A stretch of DNA of 49,994 bases from Lonsdalea iberica (lineage in GTDB: Bacteria > Pseudomonadota > Gammaproteobacteria > Enterobacterales > Enterobacteriaceae): positions 1 through 49,994 of the forward strand of contig NZ_LUTP01000008.1 of the NCBI RefSeq assembly GCF_002111585.1. The letters are read 5' to 3'. The stretch's first letter is position 1, and the number at the start of each line of letters is the position of its first letter. Both the position numbers and the translations under genes were made by a program. Of this stretch, positions 8,794 to 20,612 are shown piece by piece. The notes below the pieces were generated by a model. It did not search any database. It had not been told where the DNA came from and was given only the letters and a program-made list of their open reading frames with translations.

Positions 8794-10658
8794 ATTTCCA
8801 CCTGAATCCCTAGTTCTATCAGCCGGTTAGGCGGAATTTCGAACTGATCGGCGGCTCTCAGCGCGTTGCGGCTCAGCATCATGAACAGCTTGCCGCGACC
8901 GCGCAGATACCACGGCCGTTTGCCCATAATCAGCGATTCGTTAGACATGAAGAAGGTCGTTTCCAGCATCTGACAGGTCAGGCCGTCCTGCCAGCAGCGG
9001 TGAAATACCTCTTCCACGTTGGGCGTTTCCCGCCACCCGTAGCTGGCGATAACCCGCCAGAAGGATGGGGAAAGCTGTTCGACCGTCACGCGGCGAGCGT
9101 TATGCACATACGGCGCGTCTTCAGTCCGCATCGTCAGCAGAACCACGCGTTCGTGCAACACCTTGTTATGTTTCAGGTTATGCAACAGCGCAAAGGGAAT
9201 GACGTGCGTTGCGCGGGAGAAGTACACCGCCGTGCCCGGCACCCGCACCGGCGGGTTTTTCTCCAGCGAAGCGATCATCGCCTCCAGCGAGTTGCCGTGC
9301 TCATTCAGCCGTCTCATCAGACGGAAACGCTCGCTCTTCCAGGTGGTCATGATGACAAACATCACCAGCCCCAGCGCCAGCGGCAGCCAGCCACCGGAGA
9401 AAATTTTCACGGCGTTGGCCAGGAACATCGGTATGTCGATCATCAGCAGTACCGCCAACATCAGGTAGACCACGTAGCGATACCAGTGCCAGTTCTTAAC
9501 GGCGACAATACACACCAGAATGCTGGTCAGCACCATCGTCCCGGTCACCGCAATCCCATACGCCGCAGCCAGTCGGCTTGAGTGTTCGAAGCTGACGATC
9601 ACCAGTACAACCGCCACGTACAGTAGCCAGTTGATCACCGGAATATAGATTTGCCCGGACTCCATATCGGAGGTGTGCACAATCTTCATCGGCGGCAAAT
9701 AGCCAAGACGAACCGCCTGACGGGTGAGGGAGAAGACGCCGGAGATTACCGCCTGCGAAGCGATGATCGTCGCTAAGGCGGCCAGCACCAGCAACGGGAT
9801 CAGCGCCCAGTCAGGTGCCAGCAGGAAGAAGGGGTTTTTGATGGCTTCGGGATCTTTCAGCAGCAGCGCGCCCTGACCGAAGTAGTTGAGTATCAACGAC
9901 GGCAGCACCACCAGGAACCAGGCAATGCGGATAGGCAATTTGCCGAAGTGTCCCATGTCGGCATACAAGGCTTCGACCCCGGTGATAGCCAGCACCACTG
10001 CGCCCAGCGCAAAGAAGGACACCATCTTATATTTGATGAAGAAATTCACGGCCCACATCGGGTTCAGCGCCTGCAAGACCTGCGGATGGTCGATCACGCT
10101 GCGTGCGCCGAGAATGCCGAGCGTCAGGAACCACACCAGCATCACCGGCGCGAACAAACTCCCCACGCGCCCAGTGCCGTGTTTTTGGATCATGAATAAA
10201 AGCGTTAGCACCGCGATGGAGACGGGGACGATATAAGATTCCAACGAGGGCGCGACGATATCCAACCCCTCTATCGCCGACATCACTGAGATAGCCGGTG
10301 TTATGACGACTTCGCCGTAGAAAAAGCTGCCGCCGATCAACCCCATAATAACGACTATCGCCGTGACCCGGTCCGAGGTGTTGCGCCCGGCCAGAGACAT
10401 CAACGTCAGTATGCCCCCTTCTCCGGCGTTGTCCGCCCGCATGACGTAACTCAGATATTTCATCGAAACGACTAAGACCAACAGCCAGAAAATCAGTGAC
10501 AGAAATCCATAGACGGAATCTGCTCCCACACCGAAACCGAACTGCCCGGACAAACATTCCCTAAGCGTATAGAGAGGACTAGTACCGATATCACCGTATA
10601 CCACTCCTATTGCTGCCAACGTAATCGCTGGCAATGGACGTTTATGTTCTGAATTCAT
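8790..10658 (-). CDS. kup: Low-affinity K+ transporter Kup (TrkD)
   Basis: Proton-coupled potassium uptake across the inner membrane, important when K+ is moderately low and at acid pH. The 622-residue length equals E. coli Kup. The N-terminal two-thirds carries about twelve hydrophobic segments and the family stretches [36 protein letters not shown] and GQGALLL. A soluble C-terminal domain ends with [14 protein letters not shown]. The stop codon lies inside the end of qseC, so the two convergent genes share CTAG. The 233-bp region upstream, shared with ravA, holds a small inverted repeat in the kup leader (10706-10727). Confidence 0.96.
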   Translation of the reverse strand: MNSEHKRPLPAITLAAIGVVYGDIGTSPLYTLRECLSGQFGFGVGADSVYGFLSLIFWLLVLVVSMKYLSYVMRADNAGEGGILTLMSLAGRNTSDRVTAIVVIMGLIGGSFFYGEVVITPAISVMSAIEGLDIVAPSLESYIVPVSIAVLTLLFMIQKHGTGRVGSLFAPVMLVWFLTLGILGARSVIDHPQVLQALNPMWAVNFFIKYKMVSFFALGAVVLAITGVEALYADMGHFGKLPIRIAWFLVVLPSLILNYFGQGALLLKDPEAIKNPFFLLAPDWALIPLLVLAALATIIASQAVISGVFSLTRQAVRLGYLPPMKIVHTSDMESGQIYIPVINWLLYVAVVLVIVSFEHSSRLAAAYGIAVTGTMVLTSILVCIVAVKNWHWYRYVVYLMLAVLLMIDIPMFLANAVKIFSGGWLPLALGLVMFVIMTTWKSERFRLMRRLNEHGNSLEAMIASLEKNPPVRVPGTAVYFSRATHVIPFALLHNLKHNKVLHERVVLLTMRTEDAPYVHNARRVTVEQLSPSFWRVIASYGWRETPNVEEVFHRCWQDGLTCQMLETTFFMSNESLIMGKRPWYLRGRGKLFMMLSRNALRAADQFEIPPNRLIELGIQVEI

Positions 10659-10795
10659 AAACCCTATCTTCTATAGTCCATTAGCACATAGAACCACCCG
10701 GATGTTGAGCGGCCCCAAAAACGCTCAGTATGCACAAATCACGCTAAAAGCCCATTTTTAAAACCTGCCTTCTCGTTTCGTTTACAGGACAATTA

Positions 10796-10825
10796 TTGAT
10801 TAACGCGGCTAACAATGCCCATAAT
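10796..10825 (+). promoter_or_regulatory. Candidate ravA promoter
   Basis: TTGATT (10796-10801) and CATAAT (10820-10825) are separated by 18 bp, which would start transcription near 10833, about 60 bp before ravA. In E. coli this operon responds to sigma S. I cannot tell from the sequence which sigma factor would use this site. Confidence 0.4.
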
Positions 10826-10891
10826 CAGCTAATAATTCTTCAGCCAGACTGCTAATCTCGAACAGTGATTGACGGCAATGATGGATAAATA

Positions 10892-12388
10892 ATGATACAA
10901 CCCACCGCGCTGGCTGACCGAATCGCCCGCCTGAGCCAAGCCCTCGAACACGGCCTGTACGAAAGACAACATGCCATACGCTTATGCCTGCTGGCCGCGC
11001 TTAGCGGAGAGAGCGTCTTTTTACTTGGACCGCCAGGGATTGCGAAAAGCCTGATCGCCCGCCGGCTGAAATATGCGTTCAGAGACTCCCGGGCATTCGA
11101 ATATCTGATGACGCGCTTTTCCACGCCGGAAGAAGTCTTCGGACCGTTGTCGATTCAGGCGCTGAAAGATGAAGGACGCTACCAGCGTCTGACCTCCGGC
11201 TACCTGCCTGAAGCGGAAATCGTTTTTCTGGATGAAATCTGGAAGGCGGGTCCGGCGATACTGAACACCCTCCTGACCGCCATCAACGAACGCCGCTTTC
11301 GCAATGGCGACAGCGAGGAACCCATCCCCATGCGCCTGTTGGTCACCGCCTCTAACGAACTGCCGGAAGCCGACAGTAGTCTGGAAGCGCTATACGACCG
11401 TATGTTGATCCGCTTGTGGCTCGGCCGCGTGCAAGATAAACAGAACTTTCGGGCCATGCTGACCACCAGCGGTGGGGAACGCGATAATCCGGTCAGCGAC
11501 GCCCTTAGCATCAGCGGCGAAGAGTATGTGCAGTGGCAATCGCTCATCAATCAAATAACGTTGCCGGATGCGTGTTTCGATTTGATTTTCCAACTGCGTC
11601 AGCTGCTGGACTCGCAGGAAAATGCGCCCTATGTCTCCGATCGCCGGTGGAAAAAAGCCATTCGCCTGCTTCAGGCCTGCGCCTTCTTCAGCGGGCGGGA
11701 TAACATCACGCCGGTAGACATCATTCTGCTCAAAGATTGCCTGTGGCACGACAACACCTCGTTCGATTTGGTCAAACAGCTGATGAATCAGCTGATGACC
11801 GAGCACGCCTACCAGCAACAGACGCTGCTTTATCGGCTTCAGCAACTTAATCTCGAACGGCAACAGTACGAACAGCAGCAGAGTGAACTGCAGGCCTTTC
11901 GGGTGGAAAAACAGAGTAATTTCTTCGCCCGTAAACCACACTATACGCTGCCTGAAACCGTTACTGACGAGACTCTGACGCTGGTGCTGCAAACCCCGCT
12001 GGTACTGAATGAACGCACGGTCACCCATCTGGTCTTCGAGACCAAGGCGTTGTCGCACTGGCTGAATGCCGGAGGCGAAATCCGCGCTAAACTCAACGGC
12101 CTTGGATTCGGGCAACGCATCGATATGAAAGTCGACGACGCCCAGCATCTGGTGGTTCATGACATCAGCCTCCAGAGCACCACACTTTCATTGCCGGACA
12201 AAAACAACATCAAGCTGCCTGAGTCTTTGGTGCAGCAGTACGACACGCTCAAACTACAGCTTAAGGAACAACAGCGCCGCTTCGCGCAGCATCAGCCTTG
12301 TCTATTCATCCCTAAAGAGTGGTTCGCGCGGATTGAAGAAAGCCTGCGGCTGGTCGATGAACAGATAGAACAGTCTCGACAGGAGTAA
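10892..12388 (+). CDS. ravA: MoxR-family AAA+ ATPase RavA
   Basis: AAA+ ATPase that forms hexamers. In E. coli it binds the inducible lysine decarboxylase and works with ViaA on respiratory complexes such as fumarate reductase and Nuo. The 498-residue protein has Walker A GPPGIAKS (residues 46-53), Walker [13 protein letters not shown], sensor 1 [13 protein letters not shown] and the arginine-bearing [13 protein letters not shown]. The C-terminal half (from about 330) contains the Gln-rich coiled stretch and the RavA-specific domain, which is more divergent from E. coli. ViaA follows after six bases, as in the ravA-viaA operon. Confidence 0.93.
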   Translation: MIQPTALADRIARLSQALEHGLYERQHAIRLCLLAALSGESVFLLGPPGIAKSLIARRLKYAFRDSRAFEYLMTRFSTPEEVFGPLSIQALKDEGRYQRLTSGYLPEAEIVFLDEIWKAGPAILNTLLTAINERRFRNGDSEEPIPMRLLVTASNELPEADSSLEALYDRMLIRLWLGRVQDKQNFRAMLTTSGGERDNPVSDALSISGEEYVQWQSLINQITLPDACFDLIFQLRQLLDSQENAPYVSDRRWKKAIRLLQACAFFSGRDNITPVDIILLKDCLWHDNTSFDLVKQLMNQLMTEHAYQQQTLLYRLQQLNLERQQYEQQQSELQAFRVEKQSNFFARKPHYTLPETVTDETLTLVLQTPLVLNERTVTHLVFETKALSHWLNAGGEIRAKLNGLGFGQRIDMKVDDAQHLVVHDISLQSTTLSLPDKNNIKLPESLVQQYDTLKLQLKEQQRRFAQHQPCLFIPKEWFARIEESLRLVDEQIEQSRQE

Positions 12389-12394
12389 CCCCCA

Positions 12395-13867
12395 ATGCTG
12401 ACGCTGGAATCGCTGGAGCTCCTGCTTTCTATTGATGAAAACCATCTCCTGGACGATATGCTCGTCACGCTGCTGTCGACGCCGCAACTGGCGATGTTCT
12501 TCGAAAAGCATCCACGGCTCAAATCCGCCGTCATGAACGATCTCCCCAAGTGGAAAACGCTTTTGCAACAGCGGCTCCACACCACTGCGGCCCCGGAAGA
12601 GCTCGAAAAGGAAGTCGCGGGATACCAACAGGCGCTGGCCACTAGCCGGCATACTTTGCCATCCCGCATGCCGGAGCTGATGACTCTGCTGAAAGAAGTC
12701 AATTCGCCGTTTCTGGCTCAAGCGGACAAACTACGCCACTCGCCGGATACCTCCGACCATGAGATGACGGCGGGATTACACGCGCTGTTTATCCAGCGCT
12801 GGCGCGCCAGCCTGACACAGCAGACGCTGGAACTGCATCATCGAATCGTCGATCAGGAGCGGGATACCCTTTTGGAGGAGTTGCAGCAGCGTCTCACCGT
12901 CACCGAATCACTGATTCCGGTGCTGGCGGAAAACGATACCGCCGCCGGCAGGCTATGGGACCTCAGCGCCGGAAAACGCCTGACCCCGGCTCTGCAACCG
13001 CTGCTCGCCACCAGCGCCTTCTTGCAACAACAGCCCGAACTCCGGCAACTGGCGGAACGCCTGGGCCGCAGCAATGAAACTAAAACAGTGCTGAGTCAGA
13101 CGACGCCGCTCGAAGCGTTCAAGGTGATGATCCGCGAGCCGTCCCTGACGCCGGAACAGGTCAGCGGCATCCACCAAAGCGACGACATCCTGCGACTGGT
13201 CCCCACGGAACTGTCGACGCTTGGCGTCGACGAGCTGGAGTACGAGTTCTATCGCCGCCTGGCGGAACACCGACTGCTCACTTACCGGTTGCAGGGGGAA
13301 GGCTGGCGCGAGAAGATCCAGGAGCGTCCAGTCGTTCATCAGAATCAGGAACAGCAGCCGCGCGGCCCCTTCATCGTCTGCGTGGATACCTCCGGCTCAA
13401 TGGGCGGTTTTAACGAACGCTGCGCCAAAGCCTTCTGTCTGGCGTTGATGCGCGTCGCGCTGGAAGATAACCGTCGCTGCTACATTATGCTGTTCTCGAC
13501 GGGCGTCGTGAGCTACGAGCTGACGTCCGCCAACGGTCTGGATGAAGCAATTCGTTTTCTCAATCAGTCGTTCCGCGGCGGTACAGATATGTCGGACTGC
13601 ATCGCCGCCCTGCTGGATATCATGGCCAGTCAGCAATGGCAGGATGCGGATGCCGTCATGATCTCGGACTTCATCGCCCAGCGTCTTCCCGAGCCGTTGG
13701 TTGAGGAAGTGCGGCGGCGCCAGCGTCAATATCACCATCGTTTTCATGCGGTGGCGATGTCCGATCACGGGAAACCGGGGATCTTAACGATTTTCGACCA
13801 TATCTGGCGTTTCAATACCGGTCTGAAAAGTCGTTTGCAACGTCGTCTGCATCACACGAAAAACTGA
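12395..13867 (+). CDS. viaA: VWA-domain protein ViaA, RavA partner
   Basis: Partner of the RavA ATPase, stimulating its activity. The 490-residue protein has a variable helical N-terminal half, which keeps the opening MLTLESLELLLSIDE and the segments TAAGRLWDLSAG and IHQSDDILRLVPTELSTLG. A C-terminal von Willebrand factor A domain carries the metal-binding MIDAS motif DTSGS (residues 331-335) and the second-site segment FRGGTDM. It ends in FDHIWRFNTGLKSRLQRR as in E. coli. The gene directly follows ravA. No intrinsic terminator is clear in the 98 bp before asnC. Confidence 0.93.
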   Translation: MLTLESLELLLSIDENHLLDDMLVTLLSTPQLAMFFEKHPRLKSAVMNDLPKWKTLLQQRLHTTAAPEELEKEVAGYQQALATSRHTLPSRMPELMTLLKEVNSPFLAQADKLRHSPDTSDHEMTAGLHALFIQRWRASLTQQTLELHHRIVDQERDTLLEELQQRLTVTESLIPVLAENDTAAGRLWDLSAGKRLTPALQPLLATSAFLQQQPELRQLAERLGRSNETKTVLSQTTPLEAFKVMIREPSLTPEQVSGIHQSDDILRLVPTELSTLGVDELEYEFYRRLAEHRLLTYRLQGEGWREKIQERPVVHQNQEQQPRGPFIVCVDTSGSMGGFNERCAKAFCLALMRVALEDNRRCYIMLFSTGVVSYELTSANGLDEAIRFLNQSFRGGTDMSDCIAALLDIMASQQWQDADAVMISDFIAQRLPEPLVEEVRRRQRQYHHRFHAVAMSDHGKPGILTIFDHIWRFNTGLKSRLQRRLHHTKN

Positions 13868-13965
13868 ACGTCCGCTCGGCTTTTTTCCGACGCGGCCGTG
13901 ATAGACGTTGCTTCAACCCACCATTCGCAGTAAAACGCAGAAACAGACAACTTTAGAGACGTGAT

Positions 13966-14427
13966 ATGGCCGACACCTATTCAATGGACGAACTCGACCG
14001 CAGTATCCTCGGCGCGCTAATGGAAAATGCGCGTACGCCCTATGCGGAGCTCGCCAAGCAGTTCACGGTCAGCCCCGGCACCATCCATGTCCGGGTAGAA
14101 AAAATGAAGCAGGCAGGCATCATCGTCGGCACGCGTCTGGACGTGAATCCTAAACAGCTGGGCTACGACGTGTGCTGTTTTATCGGCATTATCCTGAAGA
14201 GCGCCAAAGATTACCCCTCCGCGCTCGAAAAGCTGAATAACCTGGAAGAAGTGGTGGAGGCCTATTACACCACCGGGCACTACAGCGTGTTCATCAAGGT
14301 GATGTGCCGCTCTATCGACGCGTTGCAGGACGTACTTATCAACAAGATCCAGACTATTGATGAAATTCAGTCCACGGAGACCCTGATCTCCCTGCAAAAC
14401 CCCATAATGCGGACTATAGCGCCCTAA
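13966..14427 (+). CDS. asnC: Asparagine-responsive regulator AsnC (Lrp family)
   Basis: Lrp/AsnC-family regulator of 153 residues. It has the N-terminal helix-turn-helix (YAELAKQFTVSPGTIHVRVEKM, with SPGTIHVR the recognition helix) and the C-terminal RAM ligand-binding domain (YYTTGHYSVFIKVMCRSIDALQ). It closely matches E. coli AsnC, which activates asnA and binds asparagine. The usual divergent target asnA is absent: viaA ends only 98 bp upstream. The regulator therefore must act on genes elsewhere or chiefly on itself and mioC transcription toward oriC. Confidence 0.95.
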   Translation: MADTYSMDELDRSILGALMENARTPYAELAKQFTVSPGTIHVRVEKMKQAGIIVGTRLDVNPKQLGYDVCCFIGIILKSAKDYPSALEKLNNLEEVVEAYYTTGHYSVFIKVMCRSIDALQDVLINKIQTIDEIQSTETLISLQNPIMRTIAP

Positions 14428-14448
14428 CCTTTTTTTCCTATCCCCCTA

Positions 14449-14457
14449 TTATCCACA
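14449..14457 (+). promoter_or_regulatory. DnaA box upstream of mioC
   Basis: TTATCCACA, a perfect consensus DnaA box, lies 62 bp before the mioC start. E. coli also has a DnaA box at the mioC promoter, where DnaA represses transcription that would run into oriC. Confidence 0.8.
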
Positions 14458-14518
14458 GGTAGATCCCACGAAAATCACAGCGTACAATGTCCCGTCTTTT
14501 AATCCGACGGGATCGTGT

Positions 14519-14962
14519 ATGACCCATATCACTCTTATTAGCGGTAGCACGCTTGGCAGCGCGGAGTACGTCGCAGAGCATTTGGAAACCCTGCTGCAAC
14601 AGGCTGACTTCTCCACCACGCTGCTGCATGGCCCTGAACTCAGCGAAGTGCCTACGCAAGGGTTATGGCTGGTGATCACCTCTACGCACGGCGCGGGCGA
14701 CCTGCCCGACAATCTGAAAACGTTGTTCGAAGAAATAGAGGCGAGTAAACCCGATCTCTCGCAGATCAGGTTTGGCGCTATCGGGATCGGCAGTAAAGAG
14801 TACGACACATACTGTGGCGCGATCCTGACAGTCGATCGCATTTTGCAGGATCGTGGGGCGAAAAGGATCGGTGAAATCCTCAAGATCGACATTACTGAAC
14901 ACGAAATACCCGAGGATCCAGCGGAAGAATGGGTGGGATCGTGGATTAATTTACTCAGATAA
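14519..14962 (+). CDS. mioC: Flavodoxin-like protein MioC
   Basis: Small FMN-binding flavodoxin-type protein of 147 residues, required in E. coli extracts for biotin synthase activity. The phosphate-binding loop is SGSTLGSAEY near the N-terminus. The isoalloxazine loops are STHGAGDLPDN and GSKEYDTYCGA. The gene lies immediately before oriC and reads toward it, the same arrangement as in E. coli, where mioC transcription influences origin topology. Confidence 0.94.
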   Translation: MTHITLISGSTLGSAEYVAEHLETLLQQADFSTTLLHGPELSEVPTQGLWLVITSTHGAGDLPDNLKTLFEEIEASKPDLSQIRFGAIGIGSKEYDTYCGAILTVDRILQDRGAKRIGEILKIDITEHEIPEDPAEEWVGSWINLLR

Positions 14963-14977
14963 CGCCTTTTTTTACAC

Positions 14978-15235
14978 CTTTATCTGTGGATAAAACACGT
15001 TATATCACGGGTAAAACCGGTAGTTATCCCAATAACAACTACTGGTTGTTTTCTAGCCTGTGCATAAAGTCCCATTCAGATCCCAGCTTATACGGTGTGG
15101 GATCACCGATCTTTCACAGCTAATGATCCCGCTTAATCGGTTGATCATTCTCGCTTATTTTGGCTTATCCACAGATAGGGTCGATCCTAATAAGAGATCT
15201 AATAAAGAGATCTTTAAATAAAAAGATCTTTCTTT
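14978..15235. other. oriC: Chromosomal replication origin oriC
   Basis: The mioC-mnmG spacer contains the E. coli-type origin, inverted relative to the usual drawing. DnaA boxes: R4 TGTGGATAA (14985-14993), R3-like TTATCCCAA (15024-15032), R2-like TGTGCATAA (15059-15067) and R1 TTATCCACA (15165-15173). An IHF-like site (15134-15146, 12 of 13 matches) sits between R1 and R2. The DNA-unwinding element has three 13-mers at 15187-15199, 15200-15212 and 15216-15228; the first is the exact complement of the E. coli right 13-mer. Nine GATC methylation sites fall between 15079 and 15228. The rest of the 377-bp spacer, up to 15339, is the mnmG leader. Confidence 0.95.
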
Positions 15236-15339
15236 AATTACCTGACGATCAACCGCGCTTGGTCGTTCGAACAAACTTGAGTAGAATCCCCCACCCCAGG
15301 GCCGTAACGATCGTTCGCAACCACGCGAGGTGCAGTACC

Positions 15340-17229
15340 ATGTTTTATCCAGATCCTTTTGACGTCATCGTGATCGGCGGAGGTCATGCCGGCACAGAGG
15401 CCGCAATGGCTTCCGCTCGAATGGGACGTCAAACCCTTTTACTGACGCATAACATTGATACGCTAGGACAAATGTCATGCAATCCAGCCATAGGCGGGAT
15501 CGGAAAAGGACATCTGGTCAAAGAGATCGACGCCATGGGCGGCCTGATGGCAAGCGCCATCGACCAGGCGGGTATTCAGTTTAGGATACTAAACATCAGC
15601 AAAGGGCCTGCCGTACGTGCGACTCGTGCTCAGGCAGACCGCGTTCTGTATCGGCAAGCGGTAAGAACGGCGCTGGAAAATCAGGAAAACCTGACGATCT
15701 TCCAGCAGGCCGTTGACGATCTGATCGTGGAAAACGATCGCGTGGTGGGCGTCGTGACCCAGATGGGCCTGAAATTCCGCGCCAAATCCGTCGTCCTGAC
15801 CGTCGGAACTTTCCTTGACGGCAAAATTCATATCGGAATGGATAACTACAGCGGTGGCCGTGCTGGCGATCCGCCGTCCATTCCGCTCGCCAAACGTCTG
15901 CGGGAGTTGCCGCTTCGCGTCGGTCGCCTGAAAACAGGAACGCCGCCCCGTATCGACGCGCGCACCATCGACTTCAGCGTGCTGGGGCAACAGCATGGCG
16001 ACAACCCGATGCCAGTCTTCTCCTTCATGGGAAGCGCCAGTCAGCATCCGGCGCAGATGCCTTGCTACATCACGCATACCAACGAACATACGCATGAGGT
16101 GATCCGCAATAATCTGGATCGCAGCCCGATGTACGCGGGCGTCATCGAAGGCATCGGTCCCCGTTACTGTCCATCGATCGAAGACAAAGTCATGCGCTTC
16201 GCCGACCGCAATGCTCACCAGATTTTCCTGGAGCCGGAAGGGCTAACCAGTAACGAGATTTATCCGAATGGCATTTCCACCAGCCTGCCCTTCGATGTGC
16301 AGTGGCAGATTGTTCGCTCAATGGCCGGGATGGAAAACGCACGCATTGTTCGTCCGGGCTACGCGATCGAATATGACTTTTTCGATCCGCGCGATCTCAA
16401 ACCGACGCTCGAAAACAAATTTATCCACGGCCTGTTCTTCGCCGGCCAGATCAACGGCACGACCGGTTACGAAGAGGCCGCCGCTCAGGGCATGCTGGCA
16501 GGGCTCAACGCCGCGCGACTGGCCTTCGAGCAGGAAGGGTGGATGCCACGTCGCGATCAGGCCTATATCGGCGTGCTGGTGGACGATCTCTGCACGCTGG
16601 GTACGAAAGAGCCGTACCGCATGTTCACTTCGCGAGCGGAATATCGTTTGATGCTGCGTGAAGACAACGCTGACCTGCGTCTGACCGAACAAGGTCGGGA
16701 ACTTGGCATGGTCGACGATGTACGCTGGGCGCACTTCAACGAGAAGCTGGAGAGCATCGAAAAAGAGCGTCAGCGCCTGCGCGATGTTTTCGTCCACCCG
16801 CATTCTGAGCAGGTCGCCCAGATCAACACGCTGCTGAAAGCGCCGCTGTCGCGTGAAGCTAACGGCGAAGATTTGTTGCGTCGCCCTGAAATCGACTACG
16901 CGCTGCTGACCCAACTGCCGATGTTCGCTCCGGCGCTGGCCGACGCCAAAGCGGCGGAACAAGTCGAGATTCAGGTCAAATACGAAGGTTACATCGCCCG
17001 TCAGCTGGAAGAAATCGAGAAACAGCAGCGTAATGAAAATACCTTGCTGCCGGCTGAGCTGGACTATCGTCAGGTCAGCGGACTCTCGAACGAAGTGGTC
17101 GCTAAGCTTAACGATCACAAGCCGGGGTCGATCGGCCAAGCGTCCCGTATATCCGGCGTCACGCCTGCCGCCATTTCCATTTTGCTGGTGTGGCTGAAAA
17201 AACAAGGGATGCTGCGCCGCAGTGCCTAA
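15340..17229 (+). CDS. mnmG: tRNA modification enzyme MnmG (GidA)
   Basis: FAD-dependent enzyme that acts with MnmE to install the carboxymethylaminomethyl group on wobble uridine 34 of certain tRNAs. The 629-residue protein matches E. coli MnmG in length. The Rossmann FAD site is [14 protein letters not shown] (GGGHAG at 13-18). The GidA signatures [25 protein letters not shown] and [16 protein letters not shown] are intact, as is the C-terminal MnmE-binding region ([27 protein letters not shown]). The start MFYPDPFDV is the family start. The open frame extends 27 codons further upstream, but that part is origin-side leader and not conserved. The gene is read away from oriC. Confidence 0.96.
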   Translation: MFYPDPFDVIVIGGGHAGTEAAMASARMGRQTLLLTHNIDTLGQMSCNPAIGGIGKGHLVKEIDAMGGLMASAIDQAGIQFRILNISKGPAVRATRAQADRVLYRQAVRTALENQENLTIFQQAVDDLIVENDRVVGVVTQMGLKFRAKSVVLTVGTFLDGKIHIGMDNYSGGRAGDPPSIPLAKRLRELPLRVGRLKTGTPPRIDARTIDFSVLGQQHGDNPMPVFSFMGSASQHPAQMPCYITHTNEHTHEVIRNNLDRSPMYAGVIEGIGPRYCPSIEDKVMRFADRNAHQIFLEPEGLTSNEIYPNGISTSLPFDVQWQIVRSMAGMENARIVRPGYAIEYDFFDPRDLKPTLENKFIHGLFFAGQINGTTGYEEAAAQGMLAGLNAARLAFEQEGWMPRRDQAYIGVLVDDLCTLGTKEPYRMFTSRAEYRLMLREDNADLRLTEQGRELGMVDDVRWAHFNEKLESIEKERQRLRDVFVHPHSEQVAQINTLLKAPLSREANGEDLLRRPEIDYALLTQLPMFAPALADAKAAEQVEIQVKYEGYIARQLEEIEKQQRNENTLLPAELDYRQVSGLSNEVVAKLNDHKPGSIGQASRISGVTPAAISILLVWLKKQGMLRRSA

Positions 17230-17232
17230 AAG

Positions 17233-17264
17233 AGCGCGTCCGACCGCATGAAGTCGGCCGCGCT
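17233..17264 (+). other. Inverted repeat between mnmG and rsmG
   Basis: A 12-bp stem with one mismatch (AGCGCGTCCGAC with GTCGGCCGCGCT) and an eight-base loop lies just after the mnmG stop. No U-tract follows. It may slow decay or attenuate transcription into rsmG. Confidence 0.55.
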
Positions 17265-17310
17265 TCATCATGTCTATCAAGCTAACAGAACGAAAAACCA
17301 GGATTTTTGC

Positions 17311-17931
17311 GTGCTTACGAAATTAAACCACCTGCTGGACAGCGCTGGCATAACGTTGACCGATCGCCAGAAAACGCAGTTGATCCAGTATGTCGAACTG
17401 CTGAACAAGTGGAACAAGGCCTACAATCTGACTTCGGTGCGCGACCCCGACCAAATGCTGGTGCGACACATCATGGATAGCCTGGTGGTAGAACCTCATC
17501 TGGAAGGGCAACGTTTCATTGATGTCGGCACCGGTCCCGGCCTGCCTGGTATTCCGTTGGCCATCATCCGCCCTGATTCTCAATTCGTTCTGCTAGACAG
17601 CCTGGGCAAGCGCGTACGCTTTCTGCGCCAGGTGCAGCATGAGCTGCGGTTGGAAAACGTTGAACCGGTACAGAGCCGCGTTGAGGACTTCCCCGCAGAG
17701 CCTGCGTTTGACGGCGTCATCAGCCGCGCCTTCGCTTCGTTGCAGGATATGGTTGAATGGTGTCACCATCTTCCCGCCCGTCCCCAAGGGCGTTTTTACG
17801 CCCTTAAAGGCGTACTCCCCGATGACGAACTGCATGCGCTGCCGGACGGCATTTCCGCCGAGTCGATCGTGAAATTGAGCGTGCCCGAGCAGGAAGGGGA
17901 ACGACATTTGGTGATTTTGCGTCAGCTTTAA
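17311..17931 (+). CDS. rsmG: 16S rRNA m7G527 methyltransferase RsmG (GidB)
   Basis: SAM-dependent methylation of guanosine 527 in 16S rRNA, which affects streptomycin sensitivity. The 206-residue protein has the SAM motif [11 protein letters not shown] (residues 71-80). It also has [16 protein letters not shown] and the rRNA-binding opening [16 protein letters not shown]. The start is GTG with AGGA upstream; the open frame continues 21 codons further 5' but has no conserved sequence. It is co-directional with mnmG, 81 bp downstream. Confidence 0.95.
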   Translation: MLTKLNHLLDSAGITLTDRQKTQLIQYVELLNKWNKAYNLTSVRDPDQMLVRHIMDSLVVEPHLEGQRFIDVGTGPGLPGIPLAIIRPDSQFVLLDSLGKRVRFLRQVQHELRLENVEPVQSRVEDFPAEPAFDGVISRAFASLQDMVEWCHHLPARPQGRFYALKGVLPDDELHALPDGISAESIVKLSVPEQEGERHLVILRQL

Positions 17932-18097
17932 TGTTGTTTTTTATCAAATAAGCACGAAGTAATTGCACTTTTCATCCGATAGTCTGGGGCGTGCGCGTGA
18001 TAAATTAGCGGCCTCAGTAATTTTTAATGCGATGTTACACAGCGGTGTCTTTAATGCATTTTGACGAGAAGACGGGATGTGTTTTTTTTGAACAGTC

Positions 18098-18119
18098 CGG
18101 CAATCTTGGTGCCGTTTTT
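18098..18119 (+). terminator. Possible terminator of the mnmG-rsmG unit
   Basis: CGGCA and TGCCG form a 5-bp stem with a seven-base loop, followed directly by TTTTTA. The stem is short, and it lies 167 bp beyond rsmG, so this is a moderate candidate. Confidence 0.45.
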
Positions 18120-18438
18120 AGTGACGGATATGTGTTAATGATGTGAGATAAAATTATCCGGAATGTCAATAACCGGTTTTCGCTGTGGTTTTGTTATGTT
18201 TGCTGAGTGTTGGTTTTTAACTATTTGAAATTAAATAAATAAAAATAGCTATTTTTGCTAAAGACAAAAAAAAAGCCGATCGTATATAAAACTCTGCAAC
18301 GCGTTTTTTGTGAGTAATATCACACAATGTAGCTGATTTAGTGCTGGTTTTATTAAAGTCGTGTTAACGGCATAGTTAGTAAAAATAAGGCTTCTGAAAT
18401 AAATTTAAATAATCGTTCACCTTTTGGCTACTTATTGA

Positions 18439-18466
18439 TTGAATTCGCTTGGCTGAAACGTATAAT
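18439..18466 (+). promoter_or_regulatory. Probable atp operon promoter
   Basis: TTGAAT (18439-18444) and a perfect TATAAT (18461-18466) are separated by 16 bp. Transcription would start near 18473, leaving a leader of about 90 bases before atpI. A second weaker pair, TTGACT (18485) with TTTTAT/TATACG (18508-18516), lies closer to the gene. Confidence 0.6.
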
Positions 18467-18564
18467 TTGCTCGTTTTTTGCTGCTTGACTCGATGCTCTA
18501 AAGGCAGTTTTATACGACTTTATTCAGCATACCTCTGAGAAAAGGTACGGGGAGAGCAAGCGTC

Positions 18565-20084
<1,520 letters not shown>

Positions 20085-20127
20085 TGATGGAACATCAACC
20101 ATTTAACTTACGAAGAGGCATTGTGCT

Positions 20128-20598
20128 GTGAATATTAACGCTACAATCCTCGGCCAGGCCATTGCGTTTGTCCTGTTTGTCCTGTTCTGCATGAAGTACA
20201 TATGGCCGCCGATTATGGCTGCCATTGAGAAGCGTCAAAAAGAAATTGCCGACGGTTTGTCTTCTGCAGAACGCGCCAAGAACGATCTGAACCTAGCGCA
20301 GGCCAATGCGACCGATCAACTGAAGAAAGCTAAAGCGGATGCTCAGGTCATTATTGAGCAGGCGAATAAGCAGCGCGCTCAGATTCTGGAAGAAGCGAAA
20401 GTGGAAGCAGAAACGGAACGCAACAAAATTGTGGCGCAGGCCCAGGCTGAGATTGACGCTGAACGCAAGCGCGCTCGCGAAGAGCTGCGTAAGCAGGTCG
20501 CCTCGCTGGCCATTGCGGGTGCCGAGAGAATCATTGAACGTTCCGTGGATGAAGCTGCTAACAGCGACATCGTCGATAAACTGGTCGCTGAACTGTAA
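20128..20598 (+). CDS. atpF: ATP synthase F0 subunit b
   Basis: Peripheral stalk subunit, a dimer that holds F1 against rotation. The 156-residue protein has one N-terminal membrane helix (about 6-27). A long charged heptad-rich coiled coil runs through the rest, ending [14 protein letters not shown]. The start is GTG, as in E. coli, giving [28 protein letters not shown] site lies upstream. The preceding spacer contains a 6-bp hairpin (20065-20080). Confidence 0.97.
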   Translation: MNINATILGQAIAFVLFVLFCMKYIWPPIMAAIEKRQKEIADGLSSAERAKNDLNLAQANATDQLKKAKADAQVIIEQANKQRAQILEEAKVEAETERNKIVAQAQAEIDAERKRAREELRKQVASLAIAGAERIIERSVDEAANSDIVDKLVAEL

Positions 20599-20612
20599 GG
20601 AGGAAGGGGCTG

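Larger units (their letters stand above)
17932..18564 (+). other. AT-rich gap between rsmG and atpI
   Basis: This stretch of 633 bp contains no plausible coding frame and is clearly more AT-rich than its flanks, with many A- and T-runs (for example 18221-18280). It contains a terminator-like hairpin near 18098 and the likely atp promoter near 18439-18466. No repeat family or RNA gene was recognised. The bent, AT-rich character would suit nucleoid-protein binding, which is only inference. Confidence 0.7.

Noticed and set aside
10706..10727. Inverted repeat TGAGCG/CGCTCA in the kup leader as a riboswitch
   Set aside because: A 6-bp stem alone is too little, and there is no resemblance to a known potassium or c-di-AMP riboswitch.
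13868..13965. Terminator after viaA
   Set aside because: The T-run near 13880 lies inside the loop of a four-base stem rather than after a stem, so it is not a convincing terminator.
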